From an uncultured Ruminococcus sp. (GTDB lineage: Bacteria; Bacillota; Clostridia; Oscillospirales; Ruminococcaceae): 17,721 nt of DNA. Below, piece by piece: positions 1 through 7,206 of the stretch. Both the position numbers and the translations under genes were made by a program. The stretch lies in contig USNJ01000016.1 in the NCBI GenBank assembly GCA_900556055.1, positions 1 to 17,721 of the forward strand, in the 5' to 3' direction. A model generated the notes under the pieces. It was not told the origin of the DNA. It worked only from the letters and a program-made list of their open reading frames with translations, and did no database searches. Positions within the stretch are counted from its first letter, which is position 1. Every line of letters starts with the position of its first letter.

Positions 1-1156
1 CCTCCTGGCTCAGCTGGATAACAGTTCCGACATTGCATCTTTCGGTGATATCGGGGATAACTTCGCCCTCATATGTAGCGGTGCATTCCTTCAGCTCGTC
101 AAGCGACATATCGTTATCTCTTGCGATGTTCCAAGGATTGTCTCCCAGCTGTACTTCGTAATAAACGGGCTCGCTTACTATTGAATCAAAGATATCAACG
201 TAATAATTTTCATCGTGGATATCCTCGGGATCTACAAAGTTTTCCGTATCGAATTCGATATCCCTGTTGAATTCAACATCTACAACGCTTTCATCATCGG
301 AATATTCTTCTTTAAGGGAATCAATGTATTCTGTGAGCTTTTCTGTGTTTTTTACAGCGCCAATGAATTCGCCGTCAACGGTAACAGCGAAGGCCTTGAC
401 CTTGCCGTTTATCTCTTCCGGTTCTTCCTCGGCAACTTCCTCTGCTCTGATCTCAGCCTGAACGTTTTCCTCAGCTGCGGTAACAGCGGTAGTCAGCTCG
501 GGGAGCTGTTCTTCGATCTTTTTTGCGAGCTGTTCTTCGTTTATGACCTCGTCCTGCGAGGAAACAGCCTTTACAGCGATGGATGCCGAACGGTAAACGT
601 CCTCATTAACATCGTAATATGTGATCTTGCTCTGAACGGCCTGCTTAGCTTCCTCCATAACGATATCTGCTTCTACAAGACCGATCTCCTGACCGTTATA
701 TTCAACTGCAACTGCATAGTCAACATTTGTTTCTGCCGTGATAACATTAACAAGAATAGCGCAGGTGATAACAGGCAGACCGTAATTTACAATAGTTGCG
801 GCAAGCTTTCTCTGCTTTTCCTTGCTCTGCTTCACTTCATCTCTGAGCATTGCGAAGGCCTGTTTTGTGCCGACCTCGCGCTTATGCCGGATAAAGCAGC
901 CGATAAGAGAAGCGGAATCCTTAAATCTTGCTTTGAGCTTTCCTAACGAAGCGGCAGCCGATCTCGCAGCGGAGACAGCCAGCTCTTCTGCTTTCGGAGC
1001 AGCCTTTTTAAATATGTAAACAGCGGCTTTCTTTACTGCTTCCGCAGCCGATGCCGCACACCAGAATGCTGTATCGCTGACGCATTTGCCTACTGCATTG
1101 ATGAAAACAGCGGGCTTTTTTTCATTAAACGTTTTAATTTTATGTTCCGCAGGCAT
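1..1156 (-). CDS. LysM-domain membrane-anchored protein (3' end cut off by window edge)
   Basis: Reading the minus strand from ATG at 1156 gives 385 codons with no stop, so the C-terminus lies beyond base 1. The start follows AAAGGAG at good spacing. Residues 1-118 are basic and Ala/Lys-rich, presumably cytoplasmic. Residues 119-138 form one membrane helix (LAATIVNYGLPVITCAILVN). Residues 145-330 are an acidic extracellular part containing two similar segments (near 146-200 and 255-300) of the form AVxVxGxxIGxV. A LysM-like peptidoglycan-binding domain begins near 331 (YEVQLGDNPWNIARDNDM). From knowledge of Firmicute cell-wall proteins, this order resembles membrane-anchored LysM-G5-M23 peptidases, so a G5 and peptidase domain could follow. 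That is inference, because the missing part cannot be seen. It probably acts at the outer face of the membrane in wall remodelling. Confidence 0.8.
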   Translation of the reverse strand, partial: MPAEHKIKTFNEKKPAVFINAVGKCVSDTAFWCAASAAEAVKKAAVYIFKKAAPKAEELAVSAARSAAASLGKLKARFKDSASLIGCFIRHKREVGTKQAFAMLRDEVKQSKEKQRKLAATIVNYGLPVITCAILVNVITAETNVDYAVAVEYNGQEIGLVEADIVMEEAKQAVQSKITYYDVNEDVYRSASIAVKAVSSQDEVINEEQLAKKIEEQLPELTTAVTAAEENVQAEIRAEEVAEEEPEEINGKVKAFAVTVDGEFIGAVKNTEKLTEYIDSLKEEYSDDESVVDVEFNRDIEFDTENFVDPEDIHDENYYVDIFDSIVSEPVYYEVQLGDNPWNIARDNDMSLDELKECTATYEGEVIPDITERCNVGTVIQLSQE

Positions 1157-1218
1157 TTGCACATCTCCTTTCAAAAAGGAACAAAACAATTACAAATCAG
1201 TAACAACAACCATCATCT

Positions 1219-1246
1219 ATTATACCCTTTTTGCAGAAAAAATCAA
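1219..1246 (-). promoter_or_regulatory. Promoter for the LysM protein gene
   Basis: On the minus strand TTGATT (1246-1241) and TATAAT (1224-1219) are separated by 16 bp. They lie about 65 bp before the LysM gene start. A near-consensus sigma-A-type promoter in the right place and orientation. Confidence 0.65.
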
Positions 1247-1380
1247 CCTTTTGCCCGCATTCTGTGCAATTTATTCATTCTTTTCGGCTTTTGGCACAAA
1301 TTAATTTATGAAATATTGTGCAATACCAACAAATATGATGACCGTTATTTCCGTTATTTGCCGATAATTTTGTAACCATT

Positions 1381-1752
1381 TCAGCCGATATGCTCAAGAT
1401 ATACTATAAATACAGGCATTTTTGATGACGGATATTCATAAATTTCAAGGCGGACTATCAGAATAACAATGGCAGCGGAAATCGCAGGCGACACGAGCGG
1501 TGAGATCGTCAATATCGAGAACTTTTCTATTATCGGGGCAAAGATGCCTGCTGTTTCGGCGATGCCTGACAGAGCTATGCCCAGGGCTGTGAACAGCATA
1601 AACAGCAGTATGCACGCACCGACACTTGTGTGCGTTTTTGCGTTATGCTGCCGCACCTTTTCGAGCATTTCAAAATCGGGGGCGATGCTTTCGCATGGGC
1701 AGCAGACCTTATAATAAAAAACATTAGAATTATGGAGAGGAAATCGCCGCAA
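1381..1752 (-). CDS. Doubtful small two-helix membrane protein, or 5'-broken remnant
   Basis: The frame opens with TTG at 1752 and encodes 123 residues. A Cys pair (CCPC near 17-20) is followed by a charged segment (FEMLEKVRQHNAKTHTS). Two hydrophobic helices follow, at about 43-65 and 80-101, and the tail is polar. The pattern is coherent for a small inner-membrane protein, but I do not recognise a family. The start is poorly supported: no ribosome binding site precedes the TTG, and the only internal ATG (residue 29) also lacks one. The 5' end runs into a 71-nt hairpin at 1727-1797, so the gene may have lost its original beginning. A TATAAT on the minus strand near 1812-1817 could drive it but lacks a good -35. 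Either a real small gene with an unusual start or a decaying fragment. Confidence 0.35.
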   Translation of the reverse strand: MRRFPLHNSNVFYYKVCCPCESIAPDFEMLEKVRQHNAKTHTSVGACILLFMLFTALGIALSGIAETAGIFAPIIEKFSILTISPLVSPAISAAIVILIVRLEIYEYPSSKMPVFIVYLEHIG

Positions 1753-1797
1753 AAGCTTTGATATATGCGGTTTTGCGGCGAGAGATTCCCATAATTC
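1727..1797. repeat. Two-tier inverted repeat (71-nt hairpin)
   Basis: Outer arms GAATTATGG (1727-1735) and CCATAATTC (1789-1797) are perfectly complementary. Inner arms CGCCGCAAAA (1745-1754) and TTTTGCGGCG (1771-1780) are a perfect 10-bp pair around a 16-nt loop. The 9- and 8-nt stretches between the tiers do not pair well and would form an internal loop. There is no T-run at either side, so it is not a standard terminator. It sits at the 5' edge of the doubtful ORF 1381-1752 and about 180 nt upstream of the SGNH lipoprotein gene. It may be a miniature mobile repeat or a structured leader. Confidence 0.6.
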
Positions 1798-1910
1798 AAT
1801 GGGTTTTTAGTATTATACATCATCCGAATGCTGTCCGCTTGATTTGAGCTGCACATATTGTAACATATTTTTTCGGGCAATGCAAATATATCCGACGTTC
1901 AAATTTTCTA

Positions 1911-1939
1911 TTGTATTCCGTGAAAAAACGTGCTACAAT
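1911..1939 (+). promoter_or_regulatory. Promoter for the SGNH lipoprotein gene
   Basis: TTGTAT (1911-1916) and TACAAT (1934-1939) are 17 bp apart. They are followed by a 39-bp leader with GAAAGGAAA just before the ATG at 1979. Confidence 0.65.
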
Positions 1940-1978
1940 TATTCTGATACAATGATTTACCGAAAGGAAACGGAATTT

Positions 1979-3292
1979 ATGAAAAATAAAAAGATACTTG
2001 CACTTATCCTTGCCGCTGTTATGACAGCTTCACTCGCTGCCTGCGGCACATCGTCCGATACATCGGCTGACACTTCCGCCGAAACAGCCGCAGAAGAAGC
2101 ATCGGCTGAAACGGAAGCCCCCGAAACAGAGGCTGTTACGACCGCAGCAAGCGATTACGTCCCCACTGAGCCTGTTGACCTCGACGCTGGCATCACAGAC
2201 GCTATGTATGAGCGTGCGATAGTCAATGTCGGCGACCGCACAAGACTTGCTTCCGTACTCAAGAAGATGGAAACTGAAGGTGAAAATCTCAAGATCGGAT
2301 TTATCGGCGGCTCTATCACGGCAGGCAGCATTGTAACAAGTTCGGAAAACACATACGCTAACAGAGTATGGATACATTTCATAAAGAAATTCGGCGAGGA
2401 GCATGCTCCCAATATCGTGAATGCAGGCATCGGCGCAACCGATTCCTACATCGGCGTTCACCGTGTCGAGAGAGATCTTTTCGAGAAGGAAGAGACCTGC
2501 CCCGATATCGTAGTTGTGGAATTTTCCGTAAACGATACACGTCCGCTCGTAAACAAGGACAGCTATGACAGCCTTGTAAGACGAATTCTCTCACAGCCGA
2601 ACAACCCCGCTGTTATCCTTCTTTTCCAGACTCAGGAGGACGGCACCAGCCTTCAGGACGTTCACCAGGAGATCGGCTTCAAGTATGATCTGCCGATGAT
2701 CTCGTACAAGAATGTCGTTTATCCCGAGGTAAAGGCAGGCACGCTCAAATGGTCGGATATCTCACCCGACAATATCCACCCGAACGATGTCGGACACGGT
2801 CTTGTTGCACAGCTCCTCACACGCTTTATCGACGAAACATATGACGAGGCGGACAGCCTTGCGGGCGAGGTAACGGCTTTCGACGCAGAGCCTCTCACAA
2901 AGGATATCTACAAGGACGCTCATATGCTGAATTCCGAGAATATCACAGCAGATACAGCCGAGAATTTCACCCTTGAAAGCATAAACAACAATTTCCCGAA
3001 CAACTGGGTAACGGAAGGAAACGGAACTCTCGTATTCAAGGATATCGAGTTCAGAAACTTCGGCGTTATGTTCCAGAAAAAGACTGACGGATCTTTCGGA
3101 AAATATGACGTTTATATCGACGGCGAAAAGAAGGCTCAGTTTGACGGCGACTTCACCGGCGGCTGGGGCAATTACGCAGAAACTCAGGAATGCATGCGCT
3201 CCGATGAAACAGCTAAGCATACCGTTGAGATAAAGCCCGCAGAGGGCAGCGAGGACAAGGGCGCAGCTATCCTTGCGCTCATGATCTCCTGA
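1979..3292 (+). CDS. SGNH/GDSL-type esterase lipoprotein
   Basis: The 437-residue protein starts at ATG 1979, chosen because GAAAGGAAA precedes it and a lipoprotein signal follows directly; the open frame upstream lacks both. The signal peptide (1-21) ends in lipobox LAAC, with Cys22 the predicted lipidation site. Residues 24-57 are an Ala/Glu/Thr/Ser-rich linker. The SGNH-hydrolase blocks are all visible: GGSIT with nucleophile Ser112, NAGIGAT with Gly150, VEFSVND with Asn185, and DNIHPND giving the Asp264/His267 pair. Beyond about 290 lies a probable beta-sandwich domain, possibly for substrate binding. By family it should hydrolyse an ester on the outside of the cell. Carbohydrate O-deacetylation is a reasonable guess for a gut or rumen Firmicute, but the substrate is not shown by the sequence. 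It is monocistronic, with its own promoter and terminator. Confidence 0.9.
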   Translation: MKNKKILALILAAVMTASLAACGTSSDTSADTSAETAAEEASAETEAPETEAVTTAASDYVPTEPVDLDAGITDAMYERAIVNVGDRTRLASVLKKMETEGENLKIGFIGGSITAGSIVTSSENTYANRVWIHFIKKFGEEHAPNIVNAGIGATDSYIGVHRVERDLFEKEETCPDIVVVEFSVNDTRPLVNKDSYDSLVRRILSQPNNPAVILLFQTQEDGTSLQDVHQEIGFKYDLPMISYKNVVYPEVKAGTLKWSDISPDNIHPNDVGHGLVAQLLTRFIDETYDEADSLAGEVTAFDAEPLTKDIYKDAHMLNSENITADTAENFTLESINNNFPNNWVTEGNGTLVFKDIEFRNFGVMFQKKTDGSFGKYDVYIDGEKKAQFDGDFTGGWGNYAETQECMRSDETAKHTVEIKPAEGSEDKGAAILALMIS

Positions 3293-3315
3293 TTTAAGGA
3301 TAAATTTTTGAATAT

Positions 3316-3354
3316 ATCGGATGTTCCGGCAGATACCGGGGCATCCGATTTTTT
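3316..3354 (+). terminator. Rho-independent terminator of the SGNH lipoprotein gene
   Basis: A 14-bp stem (3316-3329 with 3336-3349, two G-U pairs) encloses a 6-nt loop and ends in a run of six T. It lies 24 nt after the stop codon. Confidence 0.9.
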
Positions 3355-3357
3355 ATA

Positions 3358-3450
3358 ATATGCATATTATGCATAAAATAGCGCATATATTCAGTCTATT
3401 CTGCATATTAAATGAAAATATTGCATAAGTTAATAAAATAAATACTGTAT
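3358..3450. promoter_or_regulatory. A+T-rich region with repeated TGCATA motifs, candidate operator of the arg operon
   Basis: Two copies of the palindrome TATGCATA stand one base apart at 3359-3375. Further TGCATA or GCATATATTCA-like sites follow near 3381-3392, 3402-3407 and 3422-3427. The run ends just before the arg promoter. Arginine operons of Firmicutes are usually controlled by ArgR/AhrC, whose operators are A+T-rich palindromes of the TGAATA...TATTCA type. These sites resemble that only loosely, so the assignment is tentative. Confidence 0.35.
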
Positions 3451-3455
3451 TGCAA

Positions 3456-3483
3456 TTGAAAATTAACAATATCAAGTTATAAT
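3456..3483 (+). promoter_or_regulatory. Promoter of the arginine operon
   Basis: TTGAAA (3456-3461) and a perfect TATAAT (3478-3483) are 16 bp apart, about 54 bp before the argC start. This is the strongest promoter match in the window. Confidence 0.75.
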
Positions 3484-3536
3484 GGATAATGTATTATTTT
3501 CACTCGAAATATAGTAATAAAAGGATGAGATTAGGT

Positions 3537-4484
3537 ATGGGTCACAAAATTTTCATTGACGGTCAGGAAGGTACGACAGGGCTTCGTATCGTAGAAAGAC
3601 TTAAAGACCGCACGGATATCGAGCTGCTTAAAATAGATGAAAACCTCAGAAAGGACGTAAACGAGAGAAAGCGCCTGATAAACGCTTCGGATATCACATT
3701 TCTCTGCCTGCCCGATGCGGCGGCTGTTGAGGCTGTGTCGCTTGCGGAGAACGAAAATGTCCGCATAATCGACGCTTCCACCGCTCACAGAACAAACCCC
3801 GGCTGGGCATACGGCTTCCCCGAGCTTTCGGCGGCTCACAGGGAAAAGATCAGAACATCGAAAAGAGTCGCTAACCCCGGCTGCTATGCAAGCGGATTTA
3901 TCGCATGCGTTTATCCCCTGATCGCTGCGGGCATTATGGCTAAGGATCATCCCGTCACCTGCCATGCCGTTTCGGGATACAGCGGAGCGGGCAAAAAGGG
4001 CATAGCTCAGTACGAAAGCCCCGACAGGAACCCCGAGCTTGATTCCCCAAGACAGTATGCGCTCACTCAGGCACACAAGCACATCAAGGAAATGATGACG
4101 ATCTCGGGACTTTCCGAGCTTCCCGTTTTCACGCCGATCGTTGACGATTATTACAACGGAATGGTGGTTTCCGTCCCGCTGCACATGAGAACGCTTGAGA
4201 AAAAGCTCACTCTTTCCGAGCTGAGAGATGTCTATGCGGCGCATTATGAGGGACAGAGATTTGTCAAGGTGATGCCGCTCTGCGGAGAGGGCGTTCTCGC
4301 TGACGGATTTATCGCCGCAAACACGCTGAAAGACACTAACGATATGCAGATATTCGTCTGCGGAAATGACGACAGAGCCGTTATATCCGCAAGATTTGAC
4401 AATCTCGGCAAGGGTGCGTCGGGTGCTGCGGTGCAGTCGATGAATATTATGATGGGCGTTCCCGAGGAAACGGGATTGGTTTGA
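3537..4484 (+). CDS. argC: N-acetyl-gamma-glutamyl-phosphate reductase, short type-2 form
   Basis: This enzyme reduces N-acetylglutamyl phosphate to the semialdehyde with NADPH, the third step of arginine synthesis, in the cytoplasm. The protein has 315 residues from ATG 3537. The N-terminus IFIDGQEGTTGLRI is the nucleotide-binding loop typical of the shorter type-2 ArgC (TIGR01851 style) rather than the ~345-residue type. NPGCYASGF near residue 120 carries the catalytic cysteine, and HAVSGYSGAGKKG follows. An upstream in-frame ATG at 3525 overlaps the AAGGA ribosome binding site and one at 3489 has no site, so 3537 is preferred, although the AAGGA lies 12 nt away. First gene of the arg operon, with a promoter at 3456-3483 and argJ 56 bp downstream. 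Confidence 0.95.
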   Translation: MGHKIFIDGQEGTTGLRIVERLKDRTDIELLKIDENLRKDVNERKRLINASDITFLCLPDAAAVEAVSLAENENVRIIDASTAHRTNPGWAYGFPELSAAHREKIRTSKRVANPGCYASGFIACVYPLIAAGIMAKDHPVTCHAVSGYSGAGKKGIAQYESPDRNPELDSPRQYALTQAHKHIKEMMTISGLSELPVFTPIVDDYYNGMVVSVPLHMRTLEKKLTLSELRDVYAAHYEGQRFVKVMPLCGEGVLADGFIAANTLKDTNDMQIFVCGNDDRAVISARFDNLGKGASGAAVQSMNIMMGVPEETGLV

Positions 4485-4508
4485 TTTATAAACTGCAAGG
4501 ATTATAAT
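4481..4508 (+). promoter_or_regulatory. Possible internal promoter for argJ and downstream genes
   Basis: TTGATT (4481-4486), which includes the argC stop codon, and TATAAT (4503-4508) are 16 bp apart in the 56-bp argC-argJ gap. A secondary promoter would let argJBDF be expressed apart from argC. The motif match is good but A+T-rich gaps produce such matches by chance. Confidence 0.45.
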
Positions 4509-4540
4509 AGCTTGCATTTGCATAAAAAGGAAGATGACTT

Positions 4541-5779
4541 ATGGATATGAATAAATTTGAGACACTCGAAGGCGGCGTATGTGCCGCTGAGGGATTCAAG
4601 GCAAGCGGCGTTTACTGCGCCATCAAGGAAAATCCCACAAAGAAAAACGACATTGCAATGATCGTTTCAGATGTGATGTGCAATGCTGCGGGCGTTTACA
4701 CTCAGAACAAGGTCAAGGGTGCGCCTGTTATCGTTACTAAGAAAAATCTCGCAAAATCGGGCGGCAGGGCTAAGGCTGTTATCGTCAACTCGAAGAATGC
4801 GAACACCTGCAATGCCGACGGCGAGGAAAAGGCTGACGAAATGTGCCGTCTGACAGCTGATGCGCTCGGCATAAAGCCCGAGGAGGTCATTGTTGCATCG
4901 ACGGGCGTTATCGGTCAGGTGCTGCCTATCGAACCTATCAAAAAAGCTGTTCCTCAGCTGGTCGAAAAGCTGTCATACACGGGAAATATTGAAGCTGCAA
5001 CAGCTATCATGACGACAGATACAGTCAAGAAGGAATACGCTGTGAAGTTCACTGTCGGCGGCAAGGAATGTCACCTCGGCGGCATGGCTAAGGGCAGCGG
5101 AATGATCCACCCGAACATGGCTACCACGCTGAATTTCATCACGACGGACTGCGCTGTTTCCGTTCCGATGCTTCAGAAGGCACTTTCGGAAACAGTAAAG
5201 ATCACCTACAACTGCCTTTCCGTTGACGGCGATCAGTCCACAAACGACACCTGCATGCTCATTTCGTCGGGACTTGCAGGAAATGCCGAGATCACCGAGG
5301 AAAATGCGGATTTCGATACATTCAAAGCCGCTCTTTATCAGGTAATGGCCAACCTCACAAGAATGCTCGCAAAGGACGGCGAGGGTGCGACCAAGCTCCT
5401 CACCTGCATATGCAAGGGATCGCCCGATCTCGATACTGCGATAATCGTTGCAAAGAGCGTTATCCGTTCGCCGCTGTTCAAGTGTGCAATGTTCGGCGCT
5501 GACGCAAACTGGGGACGTGTCCTCTGCGCTATCGGATATGCCGAAGCTGAATTTGACATAAACAAGGTAGACGTTGACCTCGGTTCAAAGGTCGGCAGGA
5601 TCGCTGTATGCCGCAATGGTGCGGGCGTTGATTTCTCCGAGGACGAGGCAAAGAAAATACTTCTCGAAGATGAGATCGACATTTTCATCGACCTCAATTC
5701 GGGAGATGCGCAGGCTACCGCATGGGGCTGCGACCTTACATATGATTACGTTAAAATAAACGGCGATTACAGAAGCTGA
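4541..5779 (+). CDS. argJ: Glutamate N-acetyltransferase / probable amino-acid acetyltransferase
   Basis: ArgJ moves the acetyl group from N-acetylornithine to glutamate, releasing ornithine and recycling acetylglutamate; many homologues can also use acetyl-CoA. The protein has 412 residues, the usual length. The self-cleavage region KGSGMIHPNMATTL is present; by family knowledge the chain is cut between Ala194 and Thr195, Thr195 becoming the nucleophile of the beta subunit. The N-terminal ASTGVIGQ motif (119-126) and the C-terminal YVKINGDYRS are also typical. AAGGAAG lies 7 nt before the ATG. No separate argA or argE is seen here, which fits the cyclic pathway. The next gene starts one base after its stop. 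Confidence 0.97.
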   Translation: MDMNKFETLEGGVCAAEGFKASGVYCAIKENPTKKNDIAMIVSDVMCNAAGVYTQNKVKGAPVIVTKKNLAKSGGRAKAVIVNSKNANTCNADGEEKADEMCRLTADALGIKPEEVIVASTGVIGQVLPIEPIKKAVPQLVEKLSYTGNIEAATAIMTTDTVKKEYAVKFTVGGKECHLGGMAKGSGMIHPNMATTLNFITTDCAVSVPMLQKALSETVKITYNCLSVDGDQSTNDTCMLISSGLAGNAEITEENADFDTFKAALYQVMANLTRMLAKDGEGATKLLTCICKGSPDLDTAIIVAKSVIRSPLFKCAMFGADANWGRVLCAIGYAEAEFDINKVDVDLGSKVGRIAVCRNGAGVDFSEDEAKKILLEDEIDIFIDLNSGDAQATAWGCDLTYDYVKINGDYRS

Positions 5780-5780
5780 T

Positions 5781-6305
5781 ATGACTGACTGGGACGGAAA
5801 TGAGACAAACAGGGTCAGAGCCGAATGCCCCGAGGATTTTCTGAAGCCGGGAGAAAAGATAGTTTTTGAATGTCCCGTAAAGCAAAGGCGGAACATATTT
5901 CATCATGCTGTTCGTGCCGTTCTGCTGATGGCTGTGTCGATGTTTATAAAGGACTTCACCTATTTGCCTCTGCTTATCAGTTATGCAATGTTCGCAGGCT
6001 CGGTCATCTGCACAGTGAGATTCTTCCGTGCGCTGGAGATGTCGGATCAGACGCTTTATATAACGAATTTCCGAGTAGTTCTTCTTGGATTCGGATATGC
6101 ACAGCTGCTGACATCGGAGCATATCACGGGCGTGGAGCTTATACGCAACGACGACGGTTCAGCCGATCTCTGGTTTCATGCCGCTTATTATCATTGGCAT
6201 GACAAGCGCCCCGATTTCACCCGCCGCATTATGATCGCAAGCTTTGATGATGCTGTGAAAGCGGCTGAAAATGCGGAAAAGATCATTCCGAAAGATGCAT
6301 ATTGA
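5781..6305 (+). CDS. Unknown membrane protein with bacterial PH-like domain, inside the arg operon
   Basis: A 174-residue protein starts one base after the argJ stop, with only a weak ribosome binding site inside argJ, so its translation is probably coupled. Residues 1-40 are polar. Two membrane helices lie at about 41-57 and 60-80. The soluble C-terminal half holds TLYITNFRVVLLG followed by ITGVELIRNDDGSADLWF, a strand pattern like the bacterial PH (bPH / DUF304) domains found after membrane hairpins. The match is by eye and family-level only. No enzyme motif is visible. Being between argJ and argB suggests co-expression with arginine synthesis, but nothing in the sequence ties it to that reaction. 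Confidence 0.8.
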   Translation: MTDWDGNETNRVRAECPEDFLKPGEKIVFECPVKQRRNIFHHAVRAVLLMAVSMFIKDFTYLPLLISYAMFAGSVICTVRFFRALEMSDQTLYITNFRVVLLGFGYAQLLTSEHITGVELIRNDDGSADLWFHAAYYHWHDKRPDFTRRIMIASFDDAVKAAENAEKIIPKDAY

Positions 6306-6322
6306 AAGGATAGATAACATAA

Positions 6323-7180
6323 ATGGATATCTCAAATGAAATACGTTCAAAGGTGCTTATCGACGCACTTCCCTATATTCAGAGATATAACGGCAAGATA
6401 GTCGTTATCAAGTACGGCGGAAACGCTATGACAAACGAAGTCCTGAAGGACGCTGTTATGAGCGATATCGTGCTGCTGTCGCTGGTCGGCGTAAAGGTCG
6501 TTCTCGTTCACGGCGGCGGTCCCGAGATAAACGATATGCTCAAAAGAGTGGGCATCGAAAGCAAGTTCATAAACGGTCTGAGATACACCGACGAAGCTAC
6601 TGTCGATATCGTAAAGATGGTGCTTGCGGGCAAGGTCAACAAGGAGCTTGTTGCTTATCTTGCACAGCATAACGGAAATGCGCTCGGTATGTGCGGAATT
6701 GACGGCGAGATGCTCGTTGCGCACAAGATGGAGTCCGACCCCGACCTCGGTTTTGTCGGCGAGATAGACAGCGTAAACACAAAGCCTATCCTTGATGCGC
6801 TCGACAGAAATTATGTCCCCGTTATCGCAACGGTTGCCTGCGATTCAAAGGGTCAGACGCTGAACGTCAATGCGGACACGGCTGCCGCAAGGATCGCCGC
6901 TGAGCTTGGCGCAGAAAATCTTATCCTTATGACCGATATAAAGGGACTTCTCAAGGATAAGGACGACAGCTCCACTCTTATCCCGACAGTTCAGGTCAGC
7001 GAGGTCCCGTTCATGAAAAGACAGGGAATAATCTCGGGCGGAATGATACCGAAGATCGACTGCTGCGTTGAGGCTGTAAGACGAGGCGTGAAAAAGACCT
7101 GCATCATCGACGGCAGAGTCCCCCACTCGATACTTATCGAGCTGCTTTCAAACGAGGGCATCGGCACGCAGTTCATCTGA
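6323..7180 (+). CDS. argB: Acetylglutamate kinase, arginine-inhibited type
   Basis: This kinase phosphorylates N-acetylglutamate with ATP, the second and usually controlling step of arginine synthesis. The 285-residue protein carries KYGGNAM (Lys30) and VHGGGPEIN (62-70) of the amino-acid kinase fold, GLRYT near 85-89 for substrate binding, and the LMTDIKGLL nucleotide region. It has an N-terminal helix of about 20 residues before the kinase core and the C-terminal HSILIELLSNEGIGTQF stretch. In the known family both mark the hexameric form inhibited by arginine. This fits the presence of argJ, since in the cyclic pathway the kinase is the feedback target. AAGGATA precedes the start. Confidence 0.96.
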   Translation: MDISNEIRSKVLIDALPYIQRYNGKIVVIKYGGNAMTNEVLKDAVMSDIVLLSLVGVKVVLVHGGGPEINDMLKRVGIESKFINGLRYTDEATVDIVKMVLAGKVNKELVAYLAQHNGNALGMCGIDGEMLVAHKMESDPDLGFVGEIDSVNTKPILDALDRNYVPVIATVACDSKGQTLNVNADTAAARIAAELGAENLILMTDIKGLLKDKDDSSTLIPTVQVSEVPFMKRQGIISGGMIPKIDCCVEAVRRGVKKTCIIDGRVPHSILIELLSNEGIGTQFI

Positions 7181-7206
7181 TATTACCCGTGAAAGGAAGA
7201 TAAATA

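Noticed and set aside
215..946. 243-codon plus-strand open frame
   Set aside because: It is antisense to the LysM protein gene, which has a ribosome binding site, promoter, membrane helix and domain; the plus-strand translation is Cys/Phe-rich and unlike a protein family.
1575..1880. 101-codon minus-strand open frame
   Set aside because: Crosses the 71-nt hairpin and overlaps the better ORF 1381-1752; translation has no domain or membrane pattern of its own.
3355..3536. T-box or other riboswitch upstream of argC
   Set aside because: The region is A+T-rich, lacks a T-box motif or terminator stem after the promoter, and the leader from promoter to start is only about 50 nt.
3531..4523. 330-codon minus-strand open frame opposite argC
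   Set aside because: Long only because argC codon usage leaves few stops on the opposite strand; no ribosome binding site and no recognisable protein features.
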